Assembly (NCBI RefSeq): GCF_003931875.1
Contig: NZ_CP034245.1
Coordinates: forward strand, 2,542,001 to 2,606,000
Direction of reading: 5' to 3'
Length of the DNA stretch: 64,000 nucleotides
Source of the DNA: Microbacterium sp. 10M-3C3
Lineage (GTDB): Bacteria > Actinomycetota > Actinomycetes > Actinomycetales > Microbacteriaceae
This document shows, one piece after another, positions 53,019 through 62,273 of the stretch. The notes under the pieces are model-generated. The model was not told where the DNA came from and ran no database searches. It was given only the letters and a program-made list of their open reading frames with translations. Position numbers and translations under genes: made by a program. Position 1 is the stretch's first letter. Each line of letters starts with the position of its first letter.

Positions 53019-54284
53019 TCAGCGGCCGAGGACCGCGACCGCCTCGACGTGATGCGAGTGCGGGAAGAGATCGAGCGCGCGGACGGGGCGCAGCGCGCGG
53101 TAGCCGAGGCCCGCGAACGTGCCGAGGTCGCGCGCGAGGGCGACCGGGTCGCACGCGACGTAGACGACTGATCGCGGGCGGAGGGCCGCGATCCGCTCGA
53201 CGACCTCGCCGCCGGCGCCGGCGCGGGGTGGGTCCAGGAGGACGGTGCCCGCCGACAGCCGCGCCCGCTCGCGCGCCGAGGCGTCGGCCTCGAGCTGCGC
53301 GAGGTAGCGGTCGACGCGCGCGGTCACCGCCCGGGCCCCCACCCACTCGGCGAGGTTCTCGCCCGCGTGCTCCGTCGCCCGCGGGCTGGACTCGACGCTC
53401 GTCACACGCGTCGCCGGGCCGCCGAGCTCTCCCAGCGCGGCGGCGAACAGACCCACTCCGCCGTACAGGTCGAGGTGCGCCGCATCCGGATCGACCGGGA
53501 GGTCGGGGAACGCCGCGCGCAGCTCCCCCGCGACGACGGACGTGAGCGTGTGCGCCGCGAGGCGGTGCACCTGCCAGAACCCGTCGACGTCGACGTGGAA
53601 CTCGCGGCCGCCGACCCGCTCGCGGACGGTCTCGCCGGCCGTGCCGCCACGGGCGCCGTCCGGGCGGGAGAGCACGCGCACGCGACCGTCGGCGGGCTGC
53701 GCGAGGTCGACGCGGCCGGGCGCCTGGCGGCCGAGACGCGCCGCGGCCTGGGCGACGGCGCCGGTCGCGAGCGGCAGATCGGGCACCTCGATGACGCGGT
53801 GGCTGCGGGCCGCGTACGGACCGACGCGCCCCTCGTCGTCGACGTGCAGGCTCACGCGCGTGCGCCACCGTGTGCCGTCCTCCGTCTCGCGCTGCTCGCC
53901 GTCGGCGAGCGCCGGCTCGATGCCGGCCGCCGCCTCGACCCGCCCGATGCGGGCGAGGGCGTCGCGCAGCACCGCCAGCTTGAGCTCCCGCTGGCGCGCG
54001 AGGACGATGTGCCCGAACTCCGCGCCGCCGGGCCGGTCCTCCGGCGCCACGGCGACATCGGCCGCCGCCCACACGTGCGACTGCCGTTCGGGCGCGGCGT
54101 CGATCACGTCCACCGTCTCCGCGCGCCAGAAGGACTTCTTGCGGGTGTCGGTCAGGCGCGCACGCACGCGCTCGCCCGGCAGCGTGTCGGAGACGAACAC
54201 GACCCGGCCGTCCAGACGCGCGACGAAGACGCCGCCGTGGGCGACGTCGACGATGTCGAGCTCGACGAGATCTCCCGCATCCAT
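53019..54284 (-). CDS. TRAM-domain RNA (uracil-5-)methyltransferase
   Basis: The 421-residue protein has an N-terminal TRAM domain (residues 1-60: VELDIVDVAHGGVFVARLDGRVVFVSDTLPGE). The SAM-binding domain has HLDLYGGVGLFAAALG, LLDPPRAGAGGEVVERI and the catalytic-cysteine motif VVYVACDPVALARDL. These mark the TrmA/RlmC/RlmD family, which methylates uridine in tRNA or 23S rRNA. The exact target cannot be told. The ATG at 54282-54284 has GGAGGG upstream. It stands alone, divergent from maf. Confidence 0.92.
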   Translation of the reverse strand: MDAGDLVELDIVDVAHGGVFVARLDGRVVFVSDTLPGERVRARLTDTRKKSFWRAETVDVIDAAPERQSHVWAAADVAVAPEDRPGGAEFGHIVLARQRELKLAVLRDALARIGRVEAAAGIEPALADGEQRETEDGTRWRTRVSLHVDDEGRVGPYAARSHRVIEVPDLPLATGAVAQAAARLGRQAPGRVDLAQPADGRVRVLSRPDGARGGTAGETVRERVGGREFHVDVDGFWQVHRLAAHTLTSVVAGELRAAFPDLPVDPDAAHLDLYGGVGLFAAALGELGGPATRVTSVESSPRATEHAGENLAEWVGARAVTARVDRYLAQLEADASARERARLSAGTVLLDPPRAGAGGEVVERIAALRPRSVVYVACDPVALARDLGTFAGLGYRALRPVRALDLFPHSHHVEAVAVLGR

Positions 54285-54315
54285 CCCTCCAGCCTCCCAC
54301 GGCTACGGTGAAGGC

Positions 54316-54963
54316 ATGCGCGTGTGCCTCGCCTCGACCTCCCCCGCGCGGCTGATGCTGCTCCGCCAGGCTGGCATCGAGCCGCTCGTCCGTCCTCCCG
54401 CCGTCGACGAGGAGGCCGTCATCGAGGCCACCGAGCGCGCGGAGGGGCGGCGCCTCCCCGCCGACGAGCACGTGCAGCTGCTCGCGCGGCTGAAGGCGGC
54501 CGACGTCGCCGACCCGCTCGCGGCGGAGGGCTTCGAGGGGTACGTCATCGGCGGCGACTCGATGTTCGAGCTCGACGGCGACATCCTCGGCAAGCCCTAC
54601 ACGTCGGCGGCGGCCACGGCGCGCTGGCACGGCATGCGGGGGCGCACCGGTGTGCTCCACTCCGGTCACAGCGTCGTGCTCGTCGAGGACGGCCGGATGC
54701 GGGAGGCCCACGCCGTCGCGCGCGCCTCTGTCACCTTCGCCTCCGACGTCGACGACGAGGAGATCGCCGCGTACGTCGCGACGGGCGAGCCGCTGCTGGT
54801 CGCCGGGGCGTTCACCGTGGACAGCCGCGGCGGCGCGTTCATCGAGCGCGTCGAGGGCGATCCCTCGACCGTCGTCGGGATGTCGCTGTCGACCCTCCGG
54901 CACCTGGTCCGCGAACTGGGAGGGGACTGGACGGGGCTGTGGAATCGGGAGCCGTCCTCGTAG
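54316..54963 (+). CDS. maf: Maf-family nucleotide pyrophosphatase
   Basis: This 215-residue protein has the Maf opening RVCLASTSPARLMLLRQAGI, then VIGGDSMFELDGDILGKP in place of the usual AADTVV segment, and AAYVATGEPLLVAGAFTVDSRGGAFIERVEGDPSTVVGMSL. Maf proteins hydrolyse non-canonical or excess nucleoside triphosphates and affect septation. The replaced acidic segment is typical of the actinobacterial subgroup. The ATG at 54316 is six bases after TACGGT. It sits upstream of accA, as in M. tuberculosis. Confidence 0.92.
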   Translation: MRVCLASTSPARLMLLRQAGIEPLVRPPAVDEEAVIEATERAEGRRLPADEHVQLLARLKAADVADPLAAEGFEGYVIGGDSMFELDGDILGKPYTSAAATARWHGMRGRTGVLHSGHSVVLVEDGRMREAHAVARASVTFASDVDDEEIAAYVATGEPLLVAGAFTVDSRGGAFIERVEGDPSTVVGMSLSTLRHLVRELGGDWTGLWNREPSS

Positions 54964-55041
54964 GGTTCCGCGCATTCTTTCCGGCGTTTCTTGTGCAGGG
55001 TGCTCAAAAGACCGCCCTGCGCGGTCGCTAGGCTGGCATCC

Positions 55042-56808
55042 ATGCCGGAAATCGCCAAGGTCCTCGTTGCCAACCGCGGCGAGATCGCCGTCCGTATCAT
55101 CCGCGCCGCCCGCGACTCGGGGCGCGCGAGCGTGGCGGTGTACGCCGACCAGGACCGCGATGCGCTCCACGCTCGTCTCGCCGACGAGGCCTACGCGCTG
55201 GAGGGTGCCACGAGCGCCGACACGTACCTGTCGATCGAGAAGATCCTGTCGGTGGCCCGTCGGTCGGGCGCCGACGCGGTGCATCCGGGCTACGGATTCC
55301 TGGCCGAGAACGCCGACTTCGCGCGCGCCGTCATCGGCGCGGGGCTCGTGTGGGTCGGCCCGTCCCCCGAGGCCATCGAGGCGCTGGGCGACAAGGTGAC
55401 CGCGCGTCACGTCGCCGAGAAGGTCGGCGCGCCCCTCGCTCCGGGAACGCCGGGCCCGGTCGCCGGAGCCGACGAGGTCGTCGCGTTCGCCGAGACCGTC
55501 GGTCTGCCGATCGCCATCAAGGCCGCGTACGGCGGCGGCGGACGCGGGCTCAAGGTCGCCCGCACGATCGAGGAGATCCCGGAGCTCTTCGATTCGGCCA
55601 CGCGCGAGGCGGTCGCTGCGTTCGGGCGCGGCGAGTGCTTCGTCGAGAAGTACCTCGACAAGCCGCGCCACGTCGAGACGCAGTGCCTCGCGGATGCGGC
55701 GGGCAACGTCGTGATCGTCTCCACGCGCGACTGCTCGCTGCAGCGCCGCCACCAGAAGCTCGTCGAGGAGGCCCCCGCGCCGTTCCTCACCGACGCCCAG
55801 AACGAGACCCTGTACGCCGCGTCGAAGGCGATCCTGCGCGAGGTCGGATACGTCGGGGCCGGCACGTGCGAGTTCCTCATCGGCGCCGACGGCACGATCT
55901 CGTTCCTCGAGGTCAACACCCGCCTGCAGGTCGAGCACCCGGTCTCGGAGGAGGTCACCGGTCTCGACCTCGTGCGCGAGCAGTTCCGTCTCGCCGAGGG
56001 CGAGGAGCTCGGCTACGACGACCCCGCCCCGGCCGGCCACTCGATCGAGTTCCGCATCAACGGCGAGGACCCCGGCCGCAACTTCCTCCCCCAGCCCGGC
56101 CCCATCCACGTCTTCAAGACGTTCGGCGGCCCCGGCGTCCGACTCGACTCGGGCGTCACCGCCGGCGACAGCGTGTCGGGTGCGTTCGACTCCCTGCTGG
56201 CGAAGATCATCGTCAGCGGTCGCGACCGCACGGAGGCGCTCGAGCGGGCGCGCCGCGCGCTCGACGAGTTCGAGGTGGCGGGGCTGCCGACCGTGCTGCC
56301 CTTCCACCGCAAGGTCGTGCGCGACCCCGCCTTCACCGCTGAGGACGGCGTCTTCGGCGTCTACACGCGCTGGATCGAGACCGAGTTCGTCAACGACATC
56401 CCGCCGTGGGACGGCGAGCTGGAGACCCCGGCCGAGCCGGCCGGGCGTCACACCGTCGTCGTCGAGGTCGGCGGCAAGCGCCTGGAGGTGAGCCTCCCCG
56501 ACCGCATCGCGAGCGCCCCGACCGCCATCGGCCGTCCTGCGGCCGCGCCGCCGTCCCGCCGCTCGCACGCCGCATCCCCCAACGCCGGAGCCTCGGGCGA
56601 CGCCGTCAAGGCCCCGATGCAGGCGACCGTCGTCAAGGTCGCCGTCGCGGAGGGTCAGCCGGTGGTGAAGGGCGACCTCGTCGTCGTGCTCGAGGCGATG
56701 AAGATGGAGCAGCCGATCCAGGCGCACAAGGACGGCGTGATCGGCGCGATCGACGCGACGCCGGGCACGACCGTGTCGGCCGGCCACCAGCTCCTCACGA
56801 TCGCCTGA
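55042..56808 (+). CDS. accA3: Acyl-CoA carboxylase alpha subunit (biotin carboxylase plus BCCP)
   Basis: The 588-residue protein has a biotin carboxylase domain over residues 1-about 450, with [65 protein letters not shown] and [21 protein letters not shown] linker follows, then the biotin carrier domain with the lysine motif [10 protein letters not shown] near residue 552. It matches the AccA3/BccA type that serves several beta subunits. The ATG at 55042 follows TAGGCT by seven bases. Biotin is added by the BirA at 45814. Its 3' end faces the lpdA-like gene across a palindromic repeat. Confidence 0.95.
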   Translation: MPEIAKVLVANRGEIAVRIIRAARDSGRASVAVYADQDRDALHARLADEAYALEGATSADTYLSIEKILSVARRSGADAVHPGYGFLAENADFARAVIGAGLVWVGPSPEAIEALGDKVTARHVAEKVGAPLAPGTPGPVAGADEVVAFAETVGLPIAIKAAYGGGGRGLKVARTIEEIPELFDSATREAVAAFGRGECFVEKYLDKPRHVETQCLADAAGNVVIVSTRDCSLQRRHQKLVEEAPAPFLTDAQNETLYAASKAILREVGYVGAGTCEFLIGADGTISFLEVNTRLQVEHPVSEEVTGLDLVREQFRLAEGEELGYDDPAPAGHSIEFRINGEDPGRNFLPQPGPIHVFKTFGGPGVRLDSGVTAGDSVSGAFDSLLAKIIVSGRDRTEALERARRALDEFEVAGLPTVLPFHRKVVRDPAFTAEDGVFGVYTRWIETEFVNDIPPWDGELETPAEPAGRHTVVVEVGGKRLEVSLPDRIASAPTAIGRPAAAPPSRRSHAASPNAGASGDAVKAPMQATVVKVAVAEGQPVVKGDLVVVLEAMKMEQPIQAHKDGVIGAIDATPGTTVSAGHQLLTIA

Positions 56809-56820
56809 CGTCACGCTGAG

Positions 56821-56883
56821 CAGGCGAATCGGCCGAAGTCAGCACGAATCCGCGGATTTCCTCCTGATTTCGGCCGATTCGCC
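56821..56883 (-). repeat. Palindromic repeat family 1, copy 3 (inverted)
   Basis: Read on the minus strand, this 63-base element aligns without gaps to copy 2, with about ten differences. The terminal 15-base inverted repeats are unchanged. It lies between the convergent accA and lpdA-like genes and could also end transcription. Confidence 0.8.
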
Positions 56884-56939
56884 CGTTCTCGACGCGGCGC
56901 GCCCGCGGCGCGGCCGCGGCGCGAGGGGGCCCGAGTGGC

Positions 56940-58379
56940 TCAGTCGGCGCGGTCGACGATGTGCATCGCGCGCGTGGCGTCGGTGATGCTGCTCGACAGC
57001 GACGGGTAGACGGCGAACACGCGCGAGACCTGGTCGACGGTGAGGCGCCGCTCGACGGCGATCGCGACCGGGTAGATGAGCTCGGAGGCACGCGGGCCCA
57101 CGATCACGCCGCCGATCACGGTGCCGCTTCCCTTGCGCGCGATGATCTTCACGAACCCGTCCTTGGTGCCCTGCATCTTCGCGCGCGGGTTCGACGACAG
57201 CGGCAGCTTGCGCACCACGCCGTCGATCGTGCCGTCGGCGATGTCGTGCTCCTGCCAGCCGACCGTGGCGATCTCGGGGGCGGTGAAGATGTTCGCGGCG
57301 ATCCGACGGCGCTCCAGCGGGATCACCACGTCGCCGAGCGCGTGGAACACCGCCGTGCGGCCCTGCATCGATGCGACGGATGCCAGCGGCATGAACGTCG
57401 TGCAGTCGCCGGCGGCGTAGATGTTGGGCACCGACGTGCGCGCGACGCGGTTGACGCGGATGTGCCCGGACTCGGTCATCTGCACGCCCGCCTCCTCGAG
57501 ACCGATCCCCGCCGTGTTGGGGATCGAGCCGACGGCCATGAGGCAGTGCGAGCCCTCGATCGTCTGACCGTCGGCGAGCGTCACGACGACGCCGTCGCCG
57601 GTGTTGACGACGCTCTGCGCGCGCGCCTTCGACAGCAGCGTCATGCCGCCGCGCTTGAACACCTTCTCCAGCACCGCCGCGGCATCCGAGTCCTCGCCCG
57701 GCAGCACCTGGTCGCGGCTGGAGACGAGCGTCACGTGCGCGCCGAGGTTCATGTACGCCGAGGCGAACTCCGCGCCCGTGACGCCCGACCCGACGACGAT
57801 GAGGTGCTTGGGGAGCGCCTTCATGTCGTACAGCTGCGTCCACGTGAGGATCCGCTGCCCGTCGGGCTTCGCCGACGGCAGCTCGCGCGGTGACGCACCC
57901 ACCGACACGACGAGCGTGTCGGCCTCGATGCGGTCGAAGTCGGTGCCGCCGGCCTCGGTCGAGACGATGACGGCCGCGTCGCCGTCGAGGCGGCCATGAC
58001 CGGAGATGAGGCGCACGCCCGCCTCGACGAGCGACGCGCGCATGTCGTCGGACTGCTGGCGCGCGAGCGAGAGCACACGGGTGTTGACGGCGGCCATGTT
58101 GATGGCGACCTGGGGCTTGAGCGGCCGCCCGTCGCCGCTCTTGGCGAACAGCTCCACGCCGAGGTCGCTCGCGCGCGCGATCGCGACCGCCGCATCCGCC
58201 GTCGCGATGAGCGTCTTCGACGGCACGACGTCGGTGATGACGGCCGACCCGCCCACCCCCGCGCGCTCGACGAGGGTCACCTCGGCTCCGAGCTGCGCGG
58301 CGGCCAGCGCCGCCTCGTATCCGCCGGGACCGCCGCCGATGATGGCGACGCTCTGGGTGCGCTCGAAGCTCAAGGACAT
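56940..58379 (-). CDS. lpdA: LpdA-like NAD(P)H flavoprotein lacking the redox disulfide
   Basis: The 479-residue protein has the disulfide-reductase fold: FAD motif AIIGGGPGGYEAALAAAQLG, NAD-binding VVGSGVTGAEFASAY, and PNIYAAGDCTTFMPLASVASMQGR. The dimerisation domain ends FAVYPSLSSSI. The stretch that normally carries CxxxxC reads GGSAVITDVVPSKTL, so both redox cysteines are missing. It therefore cannot be a true lipoamide dehydrogenase. M. tuberculosis LpdA (Rv3303c) is similar and acts as a quinone reductase. The ATG at 58377-58379 has GGAGG and a CAGAAT -10 six bases upstream. Confidence 0.9.
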   Translation of the reverse strand: MSLSFERTQSVAIIGGGPGGYEAALAAAQLGAEVTLVERAGVGGSAVITDVVPSKTLIATADAAVAIARASDLGVELFAKSGDGRPLKPQVAINMAAVNTRVLSLARQQSDDMRASLVEAGVRLISGHGRLDGDAAVIVSTEAGGTDFDRIEADTLVVSVGASPRELPSAKPDGQRILTWTQLYDMKALPKHLIVVGSGVTGAEFASAYMNLGAHVTLVSSRDQVLPGEDSDAAAVLEKVFKRGGMTLLSKARAQSVVNTGDGVVVTLADGQTIEGSHCLMAVGSIPNTAGIGLEEAGVQMTESGHIRVNRVARTSVPNIYAAGDCTTFMPLASVASMQGRTAVFHALGDVVIPLERRRIAANIFTAPEIATVGWQEHDIADGTIDGVVRKLPLSSNPRAKMQGTKDGFVKIIARKGSGTVIGGVIVGPRASELIYPVAIAVERRLTVDQVSRVFAVYPSLSSSITDATRAMHIVDRAD

Positions 58380-58417
58380 GCCTCCATTCTGGTGGTCCCG
58401 CGCCCGGCCCTCGCGCG

Positions 58418-58447
58418 TTGGCGCCGACCACGCCGGGTTCCTAGAGT
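58418..58447 (+). promoter_or_regulatory. Promoter of the purine nucleoside phosphorylase operon
   Basis: TTGGCG (58418-58423) and TAGAGT (58442-58447) are 18 bases apart. The gene's ATG follows after GGAGGG, six bases later. The leader is therefore extremely short, although a ribosome-site-like sequence is present. Confidence 0.55.
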
Positions 58448-58453
58448 GGAGGG

Positions 58454-59287
58454 ATGCCGCAGACCCACGGGAATCCGCTCGACGAGCCCGCCGCCGACCC
58501 CTTCGAGATCGCCGCCGAGGCGGCCGCCGACATCGCCCGTCTCACCGGCGTCGACCGTCATGACATCGCCGTGACGCTCGGAAGCGGCTGGGGACGCGCG
58601 GCCGAGCTCATCGGCGAGACCGTCGCGACGATCCCCGCCCCCGACGTGACGGGGTTCAGCAAGCCCGCGCTCGAGGGGCACGTCGGCACGCTCCGCAGCG
58701 TCCGCACCGCGGCGGGGAAGCACGTGCTCGTCATCGGCGCGCGCACGCACTTCTACGAGAACCACGGCGTCCGACGGGTCGTGCACAGCGTGCGCACCGC
58801 CGCCGCGACCGGCGCCTCGACGATGATCCTCACGAACGGCGCCGGCGGCGTCCGCGAGACGTGGACGCCCGGTCAGCCCGTGCTCATCAGCGACCACATC
58901 AACCTCACGGCGGCGTCGCCGCTCGAAGGCGCCACCTTCATCGACCTCACCGACCTGTACTCGTCGCGTCTGCGCGACCTCGCGCGCTCGATCGACCCGT
59001 CGCTCGACGAGGGCGTGTACTGCCAGTTCCGCGGGCCGCACTACGAGACGCCCGCCGAAGTGCAGATGGCGAAGATCATCGGCGGCCACATCGTGGGCAT
59101 GTCCACGGCGCTGGAGGCGATCGCCGCCCGCCAGGCGGGGATGGAGATCCTGGGCATGTCGCTCATCACGAACCTCGCGGCCGGCATTCAGACGACGCCC
59201 CTCAGCCACGAGGAGGTGCTCGAGGCCGGCCGCGCCGCCGAGCCCGTCATCTCCGCCCTCCTCGCACGCATCATCGAGGCCCTGTGA
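58454..59287 (+). CDS. punA: Purine nucleoside phosphorylase (trimeric type)
   Basis: The 277-residue enzyme cleaves purine nucleosides with phosphate in the salvage pathway. It shows AVTLGSGWGRAAELI, HFYENHGVRRVVHSVRTA, the phosphate/base region LTNGAGGVRETWTPGQPVLISDHINLT and FRGPHYETPAEVQMAK. GMSTALEAIAARQAGMEILG is the PNP/MTAP family 2 signature. The ATG at 58454 is six bases from TAGAGT. Its TGA overlaps the GTG of the phosphohexomutase gene, so ribose-1-phosphate formed here can be passed to that enzyme. Confidence 0.94.
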   Translation: MPQTHGNPLDEPAADPFEIAAEAAADIARLTGVDRHDIAVTLGSGWGRAAELIGETVATIPAPDVTGFSKPALEGHVGTLRSVRTAAGKHVLVIGARTHFYENHGVRRVVHSVRTAAATGASTMILTNGAGGVRETWTPGQPVLISDHINLTAASPLEGATFIDLTDLYSSRLRDLARSIDPSLDEGVYCQFRGPHYETPAEVQMAKIIGGHIVGMSTALEAIAARQAGMEILGMSLITNLAAGIQTTPLSHEEVLEAGRAAEPVISALLARIIEAL

Positions 59288-60981
59288 GCACCCCGGGGAG
59301 CGACGCGGCGTCGGGCGACGCGCTGCTCGACGACGCCCGCGCGTGGCTCGCGCAAGACCCCGACAAGACCACGCGCGCGGAGCTGCGCGCCCTCGTCGAC
59401 GCCGCCGCATCCGGAGACGACGCCGCGCGCGCCGACCTCGCCGACCGCTTCTCGCAGCGGCTCGCGTTCGGCACCGCCGGCCTGCGCGGCGCCCTCGGCG
59501 CGGGCCCGAACCGCATGAACCGCGTGCTCGTCGCGCAGGCCGCCGCGGGCCTCGCCGCCTACCTCCGCGAGCGCGCCGGCGACGACGAGACCCCGCGCGT
59601 CGTGATCGGATACGACGGCCGGCGCAACTCCGACGTCTTCGCGCGCGACTCGGCGGAGATCTTCGCCGGCGGGGGCCTGCACGCGATCCTCCTGCCGCGG
59701 ATGCTGCCGACGCCGGTGCTCGCGTTCGCCGTGCGCCATCTCGACGCCGCGGCCGGCGTCATGGTGACGGCGAGCCACAACCCGCCCGACGACAACGGGT
59801 ACAAGGTCTACCTCGGCGGCGCCGACGAGGGCGCGCAGATCGTCTCCCCCGCCGACGCCGAGATCGCCGCGCACATCCAGGCGGTCGCCGATCGCGGCGA
59901 CATCGCGCTCATCCCCCGGTCGGTCGGGTACGCCAACGCGACCGACGAGCTGGTCGACGCGTACGTCGCCGCGACGGCCGCCGTCGCGCCCGCCCCCGAG
60001 CGTGCGGAGCTGCACTGGGTGTACACCGCGATGCACGGCGTCGGGTGGGACACGCTGTCGCGGATCCTGGATGCGGCGGGGTACCCGCATCCGACCGTCG
60101 TGGCCGCGCAGATCGAGCCGGACGGGGCGTTCCCCACGGTGGCGTTCCCGAATCCCGAGGAGCCCGGCGCGATGGACCTCGCGTTCGAGACCGCCCGGCA
60201 GGAGGGCGCGGAGCTCATTCTCGCGAACGACCCCGACGCCGATCGGCTGGCCGTGGCGATCCCCGATCCCGACGCCGACGGCGGCTGGCGGCGGCTGAGC
60301 GGCAACGAGGTGGGGCTGCTGCTGGGCCGGCGCGCCGCGCGGGCGGCCGAGGGCACGCCCGGCGCGTCGCTCGCGTGCTCGCTCGTCTCCTCCCCGGGGC
60401 TGCAGGCGATCGCCGAGCGGTACGGCCTCGGCTTCCACGCGACGCTCACGGGCTTCAAGTGGATCTCGCGCGCGCCCGGCATCGTCTACGGGTTCGAGGA
60501 GGCGCTCGGCTATCTCGTGAACCCCGACACCGTCCGCGACAAGGACGGCATCTCCGCGGCCGTCGCGGTGCTCGGGCTCGCGGCCGAGGCCCGCGGGCGC
60601 GGGGCCGACCTCGCGACGCTGCTGCGCGAGCTGCGCGACGAGTTCGGCGCGTACGCGAGCGACCAGATCTCCGTCCGCGTGACCGAGGTGTCGGAGATCG
60701 CCGCGATCATGGCCGCCCTCCGCGCCGAGCCGCCCGCCCGCGTGGGCGAGGTCGAGGTCGAGCGCATCGACGACCTCCGCGACGGGTTCGAGGGGCTGCC
60801 GCCGGGCGACGTGCTGCGCATGTGGCTCGCCGACGGCTCGCGACTCATCGTGCGCCCGTCGGGCACCGAGCCCAAGCTCAAGATGTACCTCGACGTGCGC
60901 GGCGCGACGGAGAAGAAGGCGCGCAAGCGCCTCGCCGCCCTCGCCGACGGCGCGCGCGAGCTCCTCGCCCGCGTGCGCTGA
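59284..60981 (+). CDS. pmmB: Phosphohexomutase/phosphopentomutase (PMM/PGM family)
   Basis: The 565-residue protein has the four-domain alpha-phosphohexomutase layout. The catalytic serine lies in GVMVTASHNPPDDNGYKVY, metal binding in ILANDPDADRLAVA, the sugar loop in GFEEALGYLVNPD and the phosphate loop in VRPSGTEPKLKMYLDV. The FGTAGLRGALGAGPNRMN opening places it with PmmB/Pgm2-type enzymes, which often act on ribose-1-phosphate. The GTG at 59284 overlaps the nucleoside phosphorylase stop (GTGA), which suggests that role here as well as mannose metabolism. Confidence 0.92.
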   Translation: MSTPGSDAASGDALLDDARAWLAQDPDKTTRAELRALVDAAASGDDAARADLADRFSQRLAFGTAGLRGALGAGPNRMNRVLVAQAAAGLAAYLRERAGDDETPRVVIGYDGRRNSDVFARDSAEIFAGGGLHAILLPRMLPTPVLAFAVRHLDAAAGVMVTASHNPPDDNGYKVYLGGADEGAQIVSPADAEIAAHIQAVADRGDIALIPRSVGYANATDELVDAYVAATAAVAPAPERAELHWVYTAMHGVGWDTLSRILDAAGYPHPTVVAAQIEPDGAFPTVAFPNPEEPGAMDLAFETARQEGAELILANDPDADRLAVAIPDPDADGGWRRLSGNEVGLLLGRRAARAAEGTPGASLACSLVSSPGLQAIAERYGLGFHATLTGFKWISRAPGIVYGFEEALGYLVNPDTVRDKDGISAAVAVLGLAAEARGRGADLATLLRELRDEFGAYASDQISVRVTEVSEIAAIMAALRAEPPARVGEVEVERIDDLRDGFEGLPPGDVLRMWLADGSRLIVRPSGTEPKLKMYLDVRGATEKKARKRLAALADGARELLARVR

Positions 60982-61006
60982 CCCCGCCGGGCTCATTCGC
61001 CGTCCC

Positions 61007-61075
61007 GTTCGGGGCGCGATTGCGGCGGCGGGGCGCGCATTCGACGCCCCGAGCGGCGCGGAGGCGCCCCAAACG
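61007..61075 (+). repeat. Palindromic repeat family 2, copy A
   Basis: This 69-base element has outer arms TTCGGGGCGC and GCGCCCCAA and inner arms CGGGGCGCGC and CGCCCCGA. It ends 109 bases before the broken winged-helix/nuclease-fold gene. It shares architecture and most bases with copy B (62157-62226). Confidence 0.7.
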
Positions 61076-61184
61076 CATGGCGCCGACGAGGCACCTCTCC
61101 TCCACACCCCGCCGACGACCGCATCCGCCTCGAGAAATCCGGTGACGCCGTGGTGGGGAGCGCGGCGGGCGGCAGGGTGTCCCC

Positions 61185-62151
61185 ATGCGAATCGCCGGCC
61201 GCGTCATCCTCCTGCGGCGTCACGACCTGCTCTCCGACCTGGCTGCGCGCGAACTCCGGCGCGAACGGGAGGAGGGGCGCCTTTTCGTGGTGCGCCCGGG
61301 TGTGTTTGCCCGGCGGCCCGACGGCGATGCGCTCTCTTCGGAGGAGAAGATGCTCGTCCGCGCCGTCGCGTGGGATTGGGTGGCGGATGCGGCGCCCGTC
61401 ATCTCGCACCTCTCCGCCGCCGCGGCGCACGGCCTCCCTGTATGGGGCCCAGAGGACTCGCGGGTGCACGTGATCGTGCCAGAAGAGCGTCCCGGTCGTG
61501 CCGCGCAGCTCGTCCGTCACCGCGGTGCGCTGGCGGACGACGACGTCGTCCTCCGCCACGGCATGCGCGTGACCTCCCTCGAGCGGACCGTCGCCGACGT
61601 GACGCGCACGGCGACCCACGACAGCGCCGTGGCCGTGGCCGACGCCGCGATGCGCGCCTGCGCCTTCCGCGCACCCGGCGACTACGACCAGCGCGCGGCG
61701 GAGGGCTTCCGTGCCCGGTGCCTGGAGATCGCCCGGCGCAGTGCGCACGGGGCCGGTCGGGCGGCGCGCGTGCTGCGGGTTCGCGGACGGCCGGTCGCAG
61801 CTCCCCGGCGAGAGTGTGAGCCGGGTGCGCCTGCACCAGCTCGGCTTCGCGCCGCCGGACCTCCAGGTGCCGGTGGCCGCACCGCGAGGTCGGTGGTTCT
61901 GGATCGACTTCGGACTGCGCGACGTCTCGGCGTCGGGCGAGTTCGATGGCACGGGCAAGTACCGCGACGCCCTGCTTCGCGCAGGGCTCACACCGGAGGA
62001 GGTTCTCGAGAAGGAGAAGGAGCGGGAGGACTGGATCAGGGGGACGACCGGCCGACCGCTCGTGCGCTGGCGCTCCGCGCACATCTCCACCCCTCAGGCG
62101 CTCGCGGCACGGCTGGCCGCCTTCGGGGTCGCGCCGCCTTCCTCCCGCTGA
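61185..62151 (+). pseudogene. Winged-helix plus nuclease-fold gene, broken by +1 frameshift
   Basis: The first 197 codons encode an AbiEi-type winged helix (LLRRHDLLSDLAARELRRER, VVRPGVFARRP) and a middle domain (SHLSAAAAHGLPVWGP, VTSLERTVADVTRTA). Then the frame breaks in the G run at 61777-61779: reading VLR, dropping one G, gives FADGRSQLPGESVSRVRLHQLGF in the +1 frame. This continues through WFWIDFGLRD, GEFDGTGKYRDALLR and EKEREDWIRGTTG to the stop at 62149-62151. Removing one base restores about 321 residues of a normal family member with an intact E-D-ExK-like nuclease core. A recent mutation or a sequencing error is equally possible. Confidence 0.82.
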
Positions 62152-62156
62152 GCGGG

Positions 62157-62226
62157 GTTCGGGGCGCACGCGCGCCGGTCGGGGCGCGCCCGGTCCGCCC
62201 CGACGCTGCATCCGCGCCCCAAAACG
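62157..62226 (+). repeat. Palindromic repeat family 2, copy B
   Basis: This 70-base element is in the same orientation as copy A, with arms TTCGGGGCGC/GCGCCCCAA outside and CGGGGCGCGC/CGCCCCGA inside. It begins five bases after the end of the broken winged-helix/nuclease-fold gene. Confidence 0.7.
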
Positions 62227-62273
62227 GCATCGGCGAACGAGAGCGCCGCCGGGGCGGCCGTAGGCTCGGGCGC

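Noticed and set aside
52996..56814. Minus-strand frame of about 1272 codons across maf and accA
   Set aside because: It is antisense to well-conserved genes and composed of repetitive Arg/Gly/Ala/Asp text with no domain.
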